A DNA stretch of 40,832 bases from Flavobacterium psychraerolatum (GCF_025960985.1 NZ_JAOQMX010000042.1:1-40832); one strand, 5' to 3'; positions 8,099 to 17,987 are shown, counted from the first letter of the stretch. The notes: generated from the sequence alone by a model not told the origin. Program-made: numbers and translations.

Positions 8099-9424
8099 TT
8101 ATTCTCCGTAAGACGCAGCAATAAATTCGTCGTAAGTTACTTCTTTGATTGTTGGTTTTGCTTTTTCTTTGAAAACCTCCAATAACTTCTCTGCAACTAC
8201 TTGCTCAGAAAGTCTTTTTACTTCATCTTGGTTAGACAAAACTCTTGCAACGATTCCTTGAACTTCTTCGTCAGTTGGGTTTGTTTGACCAAATTGCGCC
8301 ATTTGTTGACGGATATTTTTGGTTGTAAAAGTTTTCAAATCTTCAAAAGAAACTTTGATATCTGTTTGAGACATTGCTCTACCTTCGATCAATTGAAAAC
8401 GCAATCCTTTTTCAGAACGCTCGTATTCAACTTCTGCTTCTTCTGGAGATAATTTTTTCTCTCCAACAGTTTGTAACCATTTTTTAAGGAAAGTTGCTGG
8501 CAAATCGAATTTTGTACTTTCGATTAAAAACTCAGTAACATCACCTAATAATTTTTGGTCTGCTTGTTGAGCAAATTGAGATTCAGCGTCCTCTTTGATC
8601 TTAGCTTTTAACTCGTCAAGAGAAGCTACAGTCCCTTCACCAAACAATTTATCAAACAATTCTTGGTTCAATTCTGCTGGCTCAGATGTAGTGATTTCTT
8701 CGATTGTGAAGTCAACATCAACCGCCAAATCATGTACGTTATCATGTGCTACTTTTAGGTAGTCCATCAATTGATGAGCATCTTCAAATAATCCACTAGT
8801 ATTTACAGTAACTACGTCACCAACTTTTTTACCGATAAATTTATCAGCAGTTGCTTTGTCTTTGAAAGCAGACAATGCGATAGTGGTAGTATTTCCGATT
8901 CCTTCAGCTTCATTTGTAAAGACACCTTTCAAATCAACACCTTCTGTAACTGTTTCTTGAGGAATTGCAGTTCCAAATTGTTTTTGGATACGTTCCACTT
9001 GACCATCAATCAATTTATCGTCTGCAGAAACTACATATTTTACGATTTGATTTTCAGCTTCTAAGTCTAAAACGAAGTTTGGCACTAAACCAATTTCGAA
9101 TTCAAAAGTCAATTCTTCTGCAGACCAATCAATTGCATCGTTTACAACTGGAAGTGGAGTCCCTAAAAGATTTAATCTTTCTGACTGAATAAAACGCTCA
9201 AGCGCTAAGTCAACCAGTTTTTTAATTTCTTCTTGTTTGATTTCTCTTCCGTATTGTTTTTCAACTAGTTCTTTAGGTACAGCCCCTTTTCTAAAACCTT
9301 TAACTTGCGCCAAAGGCATTTTTTCGTTGATTCTCTTAAGCACTTGACCTTTGTAATCCATGTGTACCACATTCATTACTATTGTTTCGCTTACATTATC
9401 TATTGCTACTCTTTTAATATCCAT
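8099..9424 (-). CDS. tig: Trigger factor
   Basis: Ribosome-bound chaperone that meets nascent chains at the exit tunnel. The 441-residue protein carries the ribosome-docking signature GFRKGAVP at residues 43-50, exactly where it sits in well-known trigger factors. The middle part would be the FKBP-like domain, and the remainder is the helical C-terminal arm region, rich in Glu and Lys. The PPIase part looks weakly conserved, as is usual in Bacteroidota. It is the first gene of the tig-clpP-clpX run but is separated from clpP by 425 bases with a separate promoter. Confidence 0.93.
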   Translation of the reverse strand: MDIKRVAIDNVSETIVMNVVHMDYKGQVLKRINEKMPLAQVKGFRKGAVPKELVEKQYGREIKQEEIKKLVDLALERFIQSERLNLLGTPLPVVNDAIDWSAEELTFEFEIGLVPNFVLDLEAENQIVKYVVSADDKLIDGQVERIQKQFGTAIPQETVTEGVDLKGVFTNEAEGIGNTTTIALSAFKDKATADKFIGKKVGDVVTVNTSGLFEDAHQLMDYLKVAHDNVHDLAVDVDFTIEEITTSEPAELNQELFDKLFGEGTVASLDELKAKIKEDAESQFAQQADQKLLGDVTEFLIESTKFDLPATFLKKWLQTVGEKKLSPEEAEVEYERSEKGLRFQLIEGRAMSQTDIKVSFEDLKTFTTKNIRQQMAQFGQTNPTDEEVQGIVARVLSNQDEVKRLSEQVVAEKLLEVFKEKAKPTIKEVTYDEFIAASYGE

Positions 9425-9458
9425 CTTCGTCTTTAATTTACATAATAAAATTGGGTGG

Positions 9459-9489
9459 CAAAATTATAAAATTTTTATAACCCAAACAA
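9459..9489 (-). promoter_or_regulatory. tig: Promoter of tig
   Basis: On the minus strand TTG (9489-9487), 20 bases, then TAATTTTG (9466-9459), a perfect TAnnTTTG box, 35 bases before the tig ATG at 9424. Confidence 0.6.
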
Positions 9490-9753
9490 GCTTTTTTATT
9501 TATTGAGTTCCAATGGGTTTAACTTCCTTAATCTAGCACTGAGCTATCCCTATATATTAGCAGACACTCTCCTGTATCATCAGTATATCAACCCTACTAA
9601 AAATAACATCACATATATACAATTTCACTTATAGACTACCCAAATTCATATTAATATTTAATAATTAATTTGTTTCATTCTATAATAACCTTACTTTTAT
9701 GCTGTTTTATTGTTTATTACAAACAGTTATCTATAGAATGCTATTACCCCACC
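9490..9753. other. Intergenic region before the kinase gene
   Basis: AT-rich divergent spacer between the tig promoter and the kinase start. The kinase frame stays open from a TTG at 9670, but the 28 added residues are hydrophobic and unlike the usual GAF-kinase start. I find no clear hairpin or other gene here. Confidence 0.4.
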
Positions 9754-12165
9754 ATGAAACAACCTACCACCCCTACAAACGAAACTGAAAGATTAAAAGA
9801 GCTAGAGTCCTATAAAATAATAGGAGAGTTGGAAAATTCAGACTATGATTTTTTGACTAAAATGGCAGCTGAAATATGCGGTACCAAAATATCCTTAATC
9901 AGTTTAATTACTGAGGATAAACAATGGTTTTTATCTCACCATGGAATCGATTCAAAAGAAACATCCAAAGACATCTCTTTTTGTGCTCATGCCATAAATA
10001 ATCCAAAAGAATTATTTATGATTGAAAATTCCAACAAAGACGATCGCTTTTTTGATAACCCCTTGGCAACAGGCGATTCGCAAGTGGTTTTTTATGCTGG
10101 AGTGCCATTAGTTACCAAGAAGGGATTTCCTTTGGGTACCTTGTGCGTTATTAATGACAAGCCTCATACACTAAATGAAAATCAAATAAATTCACTACGA
10201 TTACTCTCTAACCAAGTGATGAAATTATTTGAGTTGCATAGAAAAACATTTACGTTAAAAAAACAAAATAGTAGTTTAAAAAAAATTACAGAATTATTCA
10301 AAGAAAGTCAAAAAATCAACCATGTTGGAACTTGGGAACTAGATTTGGATACAAACAAAACTACTTGGACAGATGAAGTATATGCAATTCACGAAGTTCC
10401 ACTAGATTTTCACCACAATAAGACCAATGCTTTAGAATTTTACCATCCTGAGGACCAACATATCATTATCGAAGCCCTTGCAAATACAATTGAAACAGAA
10501 GAACCTTATGACGTTATTTGCCGTTTTATCACAGCCAAAAACACCCCAAAATGGGTAAGAGCATCAGGTAAGATATGGAAAGAAAAAAATGGAAAGAAAA
10601 AATTGATTGGTATTTTTCAAGACATTACTGAACAAAAAACTATAGAGGACAAATTACGAATCAGTGAAGAAGCTTTTAGGGGAAATTTTGAACATGGGGC
10701 AATCGGAATGGCATTGCTTGACGAAAATCGTGGATGGCTGAAGGTAAATAAAAAACTATGTGATATTCTTGGATACTCGGCAGAGGAGTTAATGCTACTA
10801 TCGTTGGAACAGATTACACACCCAGATGATTCTGCATCTGATCTCTATTTACTGAAGGAATTAATACAAGAAAAACGCGATAATTATACCTTAGAAAAAC
10901 GATATATACATAAAGATGGCCGATTAATTCATGCAATTTCGGCTGTTTCAACAGTAAAAAATAAAGATCATAAAATTCAATACTTTGTAGCTCAAATTGT
11001 TGATATCACCATTGCCAAAAATTTCGAAATACAATTAGCAAAAACTATATCTAACTCACAAGCAATACTAGATGCTAATACTCAAGTAGCCATCATAGGG
11101 ACAGATCTTGATGGTAAAATTAATTTATTCAACAAAGGTGCAGAACAAATGTTGGGCTATACCGCTAACGAAGTAATTGGCAAGTACGAACCGAAAGCAT
11201 TTCATAAGGAAGAAGAGCTCAAAGACTTTTATTCTGAAAAAACAAATGAAAGCGATAGCACTTTGGACGAAAAAGATCCTTTTTCAAAAAAAATAAAGAT
11301 TGACCTCCATGAAACAAATGAATGGACCTATATAAAGAAAGATAAAACTACCTTAACAGTTCTCCTATCTGTAACTTCAATTATACATGAAGGCAACATT
11401 ACAGGCTACCTGGGCGTAGCTGCCGATATTACTGAAACCAAAAATGCAGCGCGAGAAACTGCCGAATTACTCGAAATTGCACAATCGCAAAATGATCGAC
11501 TCAAAAATTTTGCCTATATTGTCTCCCACAATCTACGCTCTCACTCGGGAGGAATATCATCATTGATAGAACTAATGGAGTCTGAATCACCTAGTTTTGC
11601 CAGAACGGAAATTTTTGAATATTTAAAAAAATCATCCGAAAATCTTTCTGAAACGATTAAACATTTAACAGAAGTTGTCCAAATCAATTTATCAGACAAA
11701 ACAAAGCTAAAGTCAATCCCCTTAAAACTTGTTATTGATAATAATATTAATAGCTTGATGTTACAAGCAAAGAACGCCAATATAACCATTATCAATACCA
11801 TTGAAGAGAATATAAATGTCTCTGCAATACCCGCTTATTTGGACAGTATCGTGATGAATTTTATTACCAATGCCATAAAATATTGTTCCCCTGAAAGAGA
11901 TAGCTTTTTGGAAATCAAATCAGAAAAAAATAAAAATTATGTCATTTTAAAATTCATTGATAACGGACTTGGAATTAATTTGGAGAAACACGGGCCTAAA
12001 TTATTTGGCATGTACAAGACTTTTCATAATCATTCTGACTCTCAAGGTATTGGTTTATTTATTAGCAAAAATCAAATTGAAGCTATGAATGGTAAGATTG
12101 AAGTCGAAAGCGAAACAAATGTAGGTACCACTTTTAAAATATATTTTGAATATGAAGAAGATTGA
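9754..12165 (+). CDS. Soluble GAF-PAS-PAS-PAS sensor histidine kinase
   Basis: An 803-residue kinase without membrane segments from this start. Order: GAF domain (about 12-162; FCAHAI, FYAGVPL and GTLCVIND are typical), three PAS folds (about 180-295, 302-420, 432-562; the last has TDLDGKINLFNKGAEQMLGY), dimerisation/phosphoacceptor helix with SHNLRSHSGG (His592), and HATPase domain (about 692-800; N box NAIKY, G1 DNGLGI, G2 GIGLFI). I chose ATG 9754 over an in-frame TTG at 9670 because GAF kinases of this type start just before ETERLKELESY. The gene overlaps the next one, a response regulator, by 14 bases. The signal is unknown; redox, light or cytosolic ligands are possible for GAF/PAS. Confidence 0.88.
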   Translation: MKQPTTPTNETERLKELESYKIIGELENSDYDFLTKMAAEICGTKISLISLITEDKQWFLSHHGIDSKETSKDISFCAHAINNPKELFMIENSNKDDRFFDNPLATGDSQVVFYAGVPLVTKKGFPLGTLCVINDKPHTLNENQINSLRLLSNQVMKLFELHRKTFTLKKQNSSLKKITELFKESQKINHVGTWELDLDTNKTTWTDEVYAIHEVPLDFHHNKTNALEFYHPEDQHIIIEALANTIETEEPYDVICRFITAKNTPKWVRASGKIWKEKNGKKKLIGIFQDITEQKTIEDKLRISEEAFRGNFEHGAIGMALLDENRGWLKVNKKLCDILGYSAEELMLLSLEQITHPDDSASDLYLLKELIQEKRDNYTLEKRYIHKDGRLIHAISAVSTVKNKDHKIQYFVAQIVDITIAKNFEIQLAKTISNSQAILDANTQVAIIGTDLDGKINLFNKGAEQMLGYTANEVIGKYEPKAFHKEEELKDFYSEKTNESDSTLDEKDPFSKKIKIDLHETNEWTYIKKDKTTLTVLLSVTSIIHEGNITGYLGVAADITETKNAARETAELLEIAQSQNDRLKNFAYIVSHNLRSHSGGISSLIELMESESPSFARTEIFEYLKKSSENLSETIKHLTEVVQINLSDKTKLKSIPLKLVIDNNINSLMLQAKNANITIINTIEENINVSAIPAYLDSIVMNFITNAIKYCSPERDSFLEIKSEKNKNYVILKFIDNGLGINLEKHGPKLFGMYKTFHNHSDSQGIGLFISKNQIEAMNGKIEVESETNVGTTFKIYFEYEED

Positions 12166-12544
12166 TCAAGTTTGCATCATCGACGATGACCCGACCCACT
12201 TATTTATTACCAAGAAATACGTAGAACTTTCTGGTTTGGTGGAAAACATTATAGTCTACAAAAATGGAAAAGAAGCTTTTGATAAATTGCAAGCTATCTT
12301 CAGGGCATCGGAAAAATTACCCGAAATCATACTATTGGACCTCAACATGCCGATTTGGGATGGATGGCAGTTTCTTGAAGAATTTTTAAAAATACCGATT
12401 CAATCTAAGATACATATTTTTATTCTAACAAGTTCCGTTAATCTTGATGACAAAATTCAGGCAGATAAATTCAATATTAACGGCAAATATCTTGTCAAAC
12501 CAATCACCTTTGGCGAAATAAAAACGATGTTATCTAAAATTTAA
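12152..12544 (+). CDS. Single-domain response regulator
   Basis: A 130-residue receiver domain with no output domain. The acidic pocket is IIDDDPTH (Asp11-13), the phosphorylation site is Asp63 in ILLDLNMPIWDGW, with Thr93 in FILTSS and Lys116 in YLVKPI. It most likely accepts phosphate from the overlapping kinase and acts by protein contacts or as a relay. The frame extends two codons to a TTG at 12146; the ATG at 12152 is preferred. Confidence 0.92.
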   Translation: MKKIDQVCIIDDDPTHLFITKKYVELSGLVENIIVYKNGKEAFDKLQAIFRASEKLPEIILLDLNMPIWDGWQFLEEFLKIPIQSKIHIFILTSSVNLDDKIQADKFNINGKYLVKPITFGEIKTMLSKI

Positions 12545-12936
12545 CAAACTGATTTATGATTGATGTAAAAAATTAGTACTCGATTAGCATTTGTAATTTT
12601 ACTGATTGTAAATCCGAAATAGTCTACTTCCTTTTACCAATTTCATTTCAAGATAAAATCTAACATAGACTATTGAAATTAGTTCTTTCAAATAGCAATA
12701 TCTGTCTTTTTCAATCAGTAATCTCATTATATTCAGACTACAAACATTTATATTTAGATTAACAATGAAGTATCTGTTTTTGTAATACTAAACCATTATT
12801 TTTACTAGTAAATAAAACTTCAAAAGTGTTTCATTAAACTCGAAAAATAACATCTCAATTAATCCATTATAATTCTAAGATTAATGATGTTAAGCTCGAA
12901 TTTAAACACTAAAAAAGGTCTTTAAAAGTTTGAAAA
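12545..12936. other. AT-rich intergenic region with one hairpin
   Basis: 392 bases without a gene I can support. A stem at 12849-12891 joins AACATC with GATGTT and ATTAATC with GATTAAT, with a 3-base bulge and a 14-base loop. It lies 46 bases before the GMC oxidoreductase and could be an operator or leader structure. Confidence 0.4.
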
Positions 12937-14469
12937 ATGGAAAATCATTATGACATCATTATTGTTGGAACGGGAGCTGGCGGAAGTACTTTGGCGCATA
13001 AATTAGCTGACTCGGGAAAAAAAATTTTAATATTAGAAAGAGGAGGTTATATTCCGATTGAGAAAGAAAATTGGGATAGTGAAGCCGTTTTTATAAAAAA
13101 TAGATATACCACTAACGAAAGGTGGCTTGATAAAGATGATAATGAATTTCAACCGGGACAACATTATAATGTAGGTGGAAATACCAAACTATATGGTGCC
13201 GCTTTATTCAGAATGCGTGAAAGTGATTTTGAAGAAGTGATTCATCACGGTGGAATTTCTCCAAAATGGCCCATAAGTTATGCAGACCTTAAGGATTTCT
13301 ACTTAGAAGCAGAAACACTTTACGATGTACACGGGGAACGCGGAACTGACCCTACTGATCCGTCTGAGGAAAACCCCTACCCACTACCTCCATTACCACA
13401 TGAACCTCGAATTCAGGAAATTTTTAATGATTTAAAATCCTTTGGCCTCCATCCTTTTCCTTTACCAATTGGAGTGAATTTCAATAAGGAGAATAAAGCT
13501 GAAGCTCCTTTTATATTAGATCGTTTTGATGGTTTTCCTGATCCAACAGAGCATAAAGCAGACGCTCATGTAAATGCGCTACGACAAGCTTTAAGTTACG
13601 AAAATGTAGAATTATGGATAAATGCCCATGTTCAAAAATTATATACTAATGAAGCTGGAAACAAAATTTCAAAAATTGAATTGGAATACAATGGAAAAAC
13701 GATAACATTGAATTCCGATTTAGTAATTCTTTCTTGTGGAGCTATTAATTCTTCGGTTTTATTGTTAAAAAGTGCAAATGAGCAATACCCAAATGGACTA
13801 GCAAATTCATCGGGCGTTGTGGGTAGAAATTATATGTTTCATAATAATTCTGCCATGATTGCCTTATCCATAGAACCAAATCCTACTCGTTTTGGAAAAA
13901 CTTTAGGAATCAATGATTATTACCATAAAAGTGATGATTTCGACTTCCCATTGGGACATATTCAAATGTTGGGAAAATCAGATAAGATTCAAATAAGCGC
14001 GGATAGTCCTGTACCTGCTCCAGGTTTTACATTTGAACTAATGGCAAAACACGCTGTAGACTTTTGGCTAGCATCTGAAGATCTTCCTGATCCAAATAAT
14101 CGAATTACATACGAAAACGGAAAAATTAAAATTACGTATACCCCAAACAATTTAGAAGGACACCACCGATTAATGACTAAATTAAAATTTGCTTTGCAAA
14201 ATTCCGGGCAATTTTCGCATTTTATACCCAAAAACATTTATTTTGCAAAAGATATGCCTATAGCAGCTGTAGCACATCAAAACGGAACAGTTCGTTTTGG
14301 CACTGATCCCAAAACTTCCGCTTTAGATATTTATTGTAGATCGCATGATATAAACAATTTATTTGTTGTTGACGGTAGTTTTTTTGTTTCGAGTTCTGCT
14401 GTAAATCCTGCCTTAACAATAATAGCAATGGCGCTACGTGTTGGCGATTACATCAAGAAAAATTTGTAA
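12937..14469 (+). CDS. GMC-family FAD-dependent oxidoreductase
   Basis: A 510-residue flavoprotein of the glucose-methanol-choline family, which oxidises alcohols or sugars. The N-terminal dinucleotide fold is IIIVGTGAGGSTLAHKLA (residues 8-25), followed by LILERGG. NVGGNTKLYGAALFRMRE is the FAD-contact segment. The C-terminal domain has AHQNGT (His447, likely base) and the conserved VDGSFF...SAVNPALTI (Asn490). I see no Tat or Sec signal, so it is probably cytosolic. The acceptor and substrate are unknown. The next gene is an MFS transporter 10 bases away, suggesting that the pair takes up and oxidises one small molecule; this is inference. Confidence 0.88.
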   Translation: MENHYDIIIVGTGAGGSTLAHKLADSGKKILILERGGYIPIEKENWDSEAVFIKNRYTTNERWLDKDDNEFQPGQHYNVGGNTKLYGAALFRMRESDFEEVIHHGGISPKWPISYADLKDFYLEAETLYDVHGERGTDPTDPSEENPYPLPPLPHEPRIQEIFNDLKSFGLHPFPLPIGVNFNKENKAEAPFILDRFDGFPDPTEHKADAHVNALRQALSYENVELWINAHVQKLYTNEAGNKISKIELEYNGKTITLNSDLVILSCGAINSSVLLLKSANEQYPNGLANSSGVVGRNYMFHNNSAMIALSIEPNPTRFGKTLGINDYYHKSDDFDFPLGHIQMLGKSDKIQISADSPVPAPGFTFELMAKHAVDFWLASEDLPDPNNRITYENGKIKITYTPNNLEGHHRLMTKLKFALQNSGQFSHFIPKNIYFAKDMPIAAVAHQNGTVRFGTDPKTSALDIYCRSHDINNLFVVDGSFFVSSSAVNPALTIIAMALRVGDYIKKNL

Positions 14470-14479
14470 AACAGACCCC

Positions 14480-15634
14480 ATGCAAAAATGGCAACAATCT
14501 ATTGTAGTTTATATTGGAGGTTTATTAACCGGTTTTGCTTTAATTTTATATCCTGCGTTGGGTCCCGTTTTTACCGATTCGACACAATTTGGATTTAGTA
14601 GTGACGCTTTTGGACGAATCTTCATTCCGCAGACATTATTTGCAATAGTGTCTGCTCTTAGCGCACCCTTTATAGTGTCCAAAATTGGAGTGAAAAAAGT
14701 GTTACTCTCTGGAGTCTTGTCACTTGCGGTAGCCATGATACTTTTATATCTAAGTCACTTTTACATTGAAAATAAAAGTAATGCCCTTTGGCTTATTTTT
14801 TCTGGCACAAGTTTTCTTGGATTGGGATTTGGATTGGTTATCACCGTATTAAATCCAATGGCTTTTAAGTTGTTTCCCAAAAATGAACTGGCATCAGTAA
14901 CGGGACTGCATTTTTCATTGGGTTTGGGTACAGCAGGTGCTCCTTTGTTAATCGGAATTCTACGTAGTTCTCTTGCTTGGTGGTATCTACCGCTCTATAT
15001 TTCTACTCTCCTTTTTGGATTACTTATTTTTATAATTTCGTTATCATTTGAACAATCTGATAAATCAGCAGTGCAAACCCTAAAAATTCCATTAAAATTA
15101 TGGGGATTTGTTGCTTTAATTACCCTTTACGGAATCTGTGAAGGAACAATGGGAAGTTATGGTGCTGTTTTTTTAAAAAACCAAGGACTTTCAATACAAA
15201 ATGCTTCTTTTGGTTTGGCTTTATTTTGGACTGGACTGGCATTCGGAAGAATATTGTTTAGTTTATTATCTGTTCGATTTAATACAAAATGGATTTATAT
15301 TGTATCGCCAATTTTGTTGGCAATACTCCTATTTATACTTCCTTCTAGCAATAATGTTTTATTTATGCTATCGGCAATGACTCTAGCAGGATTATTAATG
15401 TCTTCCATTTTCCCCGATACCGTCAGTTGGGCAACCAAAGAATTTTCGAATAATGCCTTAGTAGTCTCAGCATTGATGGTTGCTGCACTTCAATTTGGAA
15501 CTGGAATAAGTACTAACTTTTTAGGTTATCTTAGTATAGATTATTCGATGTCGATTTTAATGCGATTTATTGCTGGTATTGCTTTTTCACTGTTTGTATT
15601 AATTTTAATTATCCGAAAATATTCAAAATTTTAA
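14480..15634 (+). CDS. MFS transporter
   Basis: A 384-residue membrane protein with about 12 hydrophobic helices and the two-halves layout of the major facilitator superfamily. The frame is open from a GTG at 14438 inside the GMC gene, but MQKWQQSIVVYIGG at 14480 is the better start, giving a 10-base gap after the GMC stop. The short Gly-rich helices (LGFGLVITVLNPMAFKLFP) resemble the sugar/fucose-type branch, but I would not name a substrate. It is probably cotranscribed with the GMC oxidoreductase and the MscS-type channel. Confidence 0.85.
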   Translation: MQKWQQSIVVYIGGLLTGFALILYPALGPVFTDSTQFGFSSDAFGRIFIPQTLFAIVSALSAPFIVSKIGVKKVLLSGVLSLAVAMILLYLSHFYIENKSNALWLIFSGTSFLGLGFGLVITVLNPMAFKLFPKNELASVTGLHFSLGLGTAGAPLLIGILRSSLAWWYLPLYISTLLFGLLIFIISLSFEQSDKSAVQTLKIPLKLWGFVALITLYGICEGTMGSYGAVFLKNQGLSIQNASFGLALFWTGLAFGRILFSLLSVRFNTKWIYIVSPILLAILLFILPSSNNVLFMLSAMTLAGLLMSSIFPDTVSWATKEFSNNALVVSALMVAALQFGTGISTNFLGYLSIDYSMSILMRFIAGIAFSLFVLILIIRKYSKF

Positions 15635-15647
15635 ACCTAGAATAATA

Positions 15648-16493
15648 ATGAAAACACTATATTTTGACTTCACTTTACTTATAACTATTGGAGTAATAGT
15701 CATTATTACGATTACCTTAGCATTGATTTTTAAGTATATAGCCGAAAATTTCATCCATAAAGAAATATTCTGTAAACACATTGATCCAACCAGTTATATC
15801 TTCGTAAAAAAAATAATTTCAACCATTATTTATGTAGTTGGGTTTTCGTTTGCGCTGGAACAAATACCCGAAATGAAAATTATCGGTCATTCTCTTTTGG
15901 CAGGTGCGGGAATTTTATCTTTGGTGGCAGGTTTGGCTTCTCAACAAGCATTAAGCAATGTGATGAGCGGTTTTTTGATTGTGTTATTTAAACCCTTTAA
16001 AATAAATGACAGAATTACATTTGGCGGTACCTATACTGGAACTGTAGAAGAAATTAATCTTAGACAAGTTGTAATAAGAGATCCTGAAAACAATCGTGTC
16101 ATTGTCCCAAATTCTTTAATTAGCAATCAAGTAGTGATCAATGCCAATTTAACAGAAACTAAAATTTGCAAAATGATTGAAATTGGAATTGGTTACAGTT
16201 CTGATATCAATAAGGCACTTAAAATATTAGAAGAAGAAATAGAAAAACATCCCTTACATATTGACAACAGGACAGTAAGTGAAATCGCAAATAAGGTTCC
16301 AAAAGTAATTTCGAGAGTGGTTGCATTAGGTGATTCATCGGTAACACTAAAAGCTTGGGCTTACTCAGATAGCAGTCAGAACGGTTTTATAATGTACTGT
16401 GATTTACTTAAAAGTATAAAATATAGGTTTGAAGAAGAAAACATTGAAATACCATATAATTATCAAAATGTAATTATCAAAACTACAGAATAA
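15648..16493 (+). CDS. MscS-type mechanosensitive channel
   Basis: A 281-residue small-conductance mechanosensitive channel. Predicted helices lie at about 8-30, 55-72 and 85-115; the third has the Gly/Ala-rich pore pattern (LAGAGILSLVAGLASQQALSNVMSG, given here in part: GLASQQALSNVMSG). It is followed by the beta domain (FKINDRITFGGTYTGTVEEI, PNSLISNQVVIN). It opens on membrane tension during osmotic downshock. It begins 13 bases after the MFS stop, so it may be the third gene of that operon. It is convergent with the MOSC gene with only 12 bases between stops. Confidence 0.9.
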   Translation: MKTLYFDFTLLITIGVIVIITITLALIFKYIAENFIHKEIFCKHIDPTSYIFVKKIISTIIYVVGFSFALEQIPEMKIIGHSLLAGAGILSLVAGLASQQALSNVMSGFLIVLFKPFKINDRITFGGTYTGTVEEINLRQVVIRDPENNRVIVPNSLISNQVVINANLTETKICKMIEIGIGYSSDINKALKILEEEIEKHPLHIDNRTVSEIANKVPKVISRVVALGDSSVTLKAWAYSDSSQNGFIMYCDLLKSIKYRFEEENIEIPYNYQNVIIKTTE

Positions 16494-16505
16494 AAATTAG
16501 TGAAT

Positions 16506-17321
16506 TCAAACCTCTTCCTTTATAGAGATCATATCATTTATAGCTATTGATCCCGTATGCATAGCAATTGCATTTTGACCAAAAATTACATTATTGCCCA
16601 CCATTTTATACTTAGACAATGTTAATAGTGGTTCTTTACCCGAAACAACACCTTTTTCTGGATTGATAGTAGTCATAACACAACGACTGCATGGCTTAAC
16701 ACCTTGAAATAACAATTTCCCTATTTCAAATCCTTTCCAACGCTCTTCTTCATACGATTGTCCGCCAGTAAAAACCAAATTAGGTCGAAATCTTTTTATT
16801 GAAACAGCCTCTTTTAACCTCAAATTTAAATCATCAAGTGACGATTGTCCAATAATCAAAAATGGAAAACCATCAGAAAAAGAGGTAATATCATTTGGAG
16901 TAGTCGCATATTTTGAATCGATTTTCCGAAAACTTTCATCAGGCATAAAAACCAAACGTACAGAAAATCCCAAAATAACAGAAAACCAAGTCGAAATAGA
17001 AGCTTCCTCTTCCAGTGCTTCTACGGTATCATCCCAGACTATTGTTTGTATCTTTGTACCCTCTTTCTTTAGCGAAAGTGAAATTTTTACTTTCGAATCA
17101 AAATTGTTTGGATGAGTTATGGTTAAAAAACCATCATCCAAATTGAGCTGAAACAAAGCCATTTCGGGATAATTTCGTTGGGTAATAAAAACACCTTCAT
17201 CATCGATCAACATCCAACGTCTATCAAACTCCAATCCGCGAGCAGTTACTTTCGATTGTTTCAAGGATACCCCTGCCAATGATTTAATGGGATAAATCCA
17301 CAATTCTGAGAGTTGAAGCAT
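16506..17321 (-). CDS. MOSC domain protein (mARC/YcbX-like)
   Basis: A 271-residue molybdenum-cofactor-type protein. The N-terminal beta-barrel domain (about 1-90) has LWIYPIKSLAG and GLEFDRRWMLID; the MOSC domain (about 150-270) has RFRPNLVF and KPCSRCVMTTINPEKG. Cys214 in that motif corresponds to the cofactor-binding Cys of mARC and YcbX, enzymes that reduce N-hydroxylated compounds. Unlike YcbX it lacks a C-terminal ferredoxin domain, so it would need a separate reductase. It is a single gene between the MscS-type gene and a terminator before tRNA-Glu. Confidence 0.88.
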   Translation of the reverse strand: MLQLSELWIYPIKSLAGVSLKQSKVTARGLEFDRRWMLIDDEGVFITQRNYPEMALFQLNLDDGFLTITHPNNFDSKVKISLSLKKEGTKIQTIVWDDTVEALEEEASISTWFSVILGFSVRLVFMPDESFRKIDSKYATTPNDITSFSDGFPFLIIGQSSLDDLNLRLKEAVSIKRFRPNLVFTGGQSYEEERWKGFEIGKLLFQGVKPCSRCVMTTINPEKGVVSGKEPLLTLSKYKMVGNNVIFGQNAIAMHTGSIAINDMISIKEEV

Positions 17322-17374
17322 AAAACTTAATTTTTATCAAAACTACAAAAAAGTTAGCAGTGATGACAGCAAAA

Positions 17375-17406
17375 AAAAAGCTTCGAAAAAAATTTCGAAG
17401 CTTTTT
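17375..17406. terminator. Bidirectional terminator between tRNA-Glu and MOSC gene
   Basis: AAAAAGCTTCGAAA (17375-17388) pairs perfectly with TTTCGAAGCTTTTT (17393-17406) around a 4-base loop. It lies 13 bases past the 3' end of the tRNA and has A and T runs on its sides. Confidence 0.8.
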
Positions 17407-17419
17407 AGCTTTTTGATTG

Positions 17420-17491
17420 TAGCCCGTAGCGGAATCGAACCGCTCTTACATGGATGAAAACCATGCGTCCTAACCGATAGACGAACGGGCC
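17420..17491 (-). tRNA. tRNA-Glu, anticodon UUC
   Basis: On the minus strand the cloverleaf closes: acceptor GGCCCGT with ACGGGCT (one G-T pair), anticodon stem CATGG with CCATG around the loop TTTTCAT, giving anticodon TTC, and T arm GCGGTTCGATTCCGC. Discriminator A; CCA is not encoded. Length 72 bases. It is a single tRNA with a terminator right behind it. Confidence 0.95.
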
Positions 17492-17987
17492 TTATAATCT
17501 TGTTGCAGCTGCAAAAGTAGCATTACTTTTTAAATTTACAATACCAATTATTAAAAAAACTCAACAAAAATCACACTTTTCGTCACACTAACCACCTAAT
17601 TACCTCATAACGAATACTTATGAAATATTTTAAATTTATAATTTTTTATTAAAACTATAAATTTTTAAAGATTTAAACTACTTTTATAAATTCATTCTCA
17701 ATAAAACTCCTATTCAATCAAAGTAAGGGGGCTATTGCTACAGCAATATCTTGACGTTTCCTCTTCATTTTCACCTTCTAAAAACAATAATTTATGAAAT
17801 CATTATAAACATTTTTTTTCACGAAGACGCAACATCCACTTTGTTCTATACTTTTGAAAACTACTATTAGATAACAGTTCATTTAATTTTTACTTCCATT
17901 AATCTGCTTGACATAATTTTATGGTTTTAAGCGAAAAGTTCAAAGTTTGAAAAAATCTAAAAGAAGGAAACGAATTAAGGTATAATT
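17492..17987. other. AT-rich intergenic region
   Basis: 496 bases upstream of tRNA-Glu with no ORF I trust. The only visible structure is a small inverted repeat around 17735 (TATTGC, TACA, GCAATA). The promoter of tRNA-Glu should be in the first 60 bases, but I see no clear box. Confidence 0.4.

Noticed and set aside
9670..9753. N-terminal extension of the kinase from TTG
   Set aside because: The added hydrophobic residues are not typical of GAF kinases, and ATG 9754 matches the family start.
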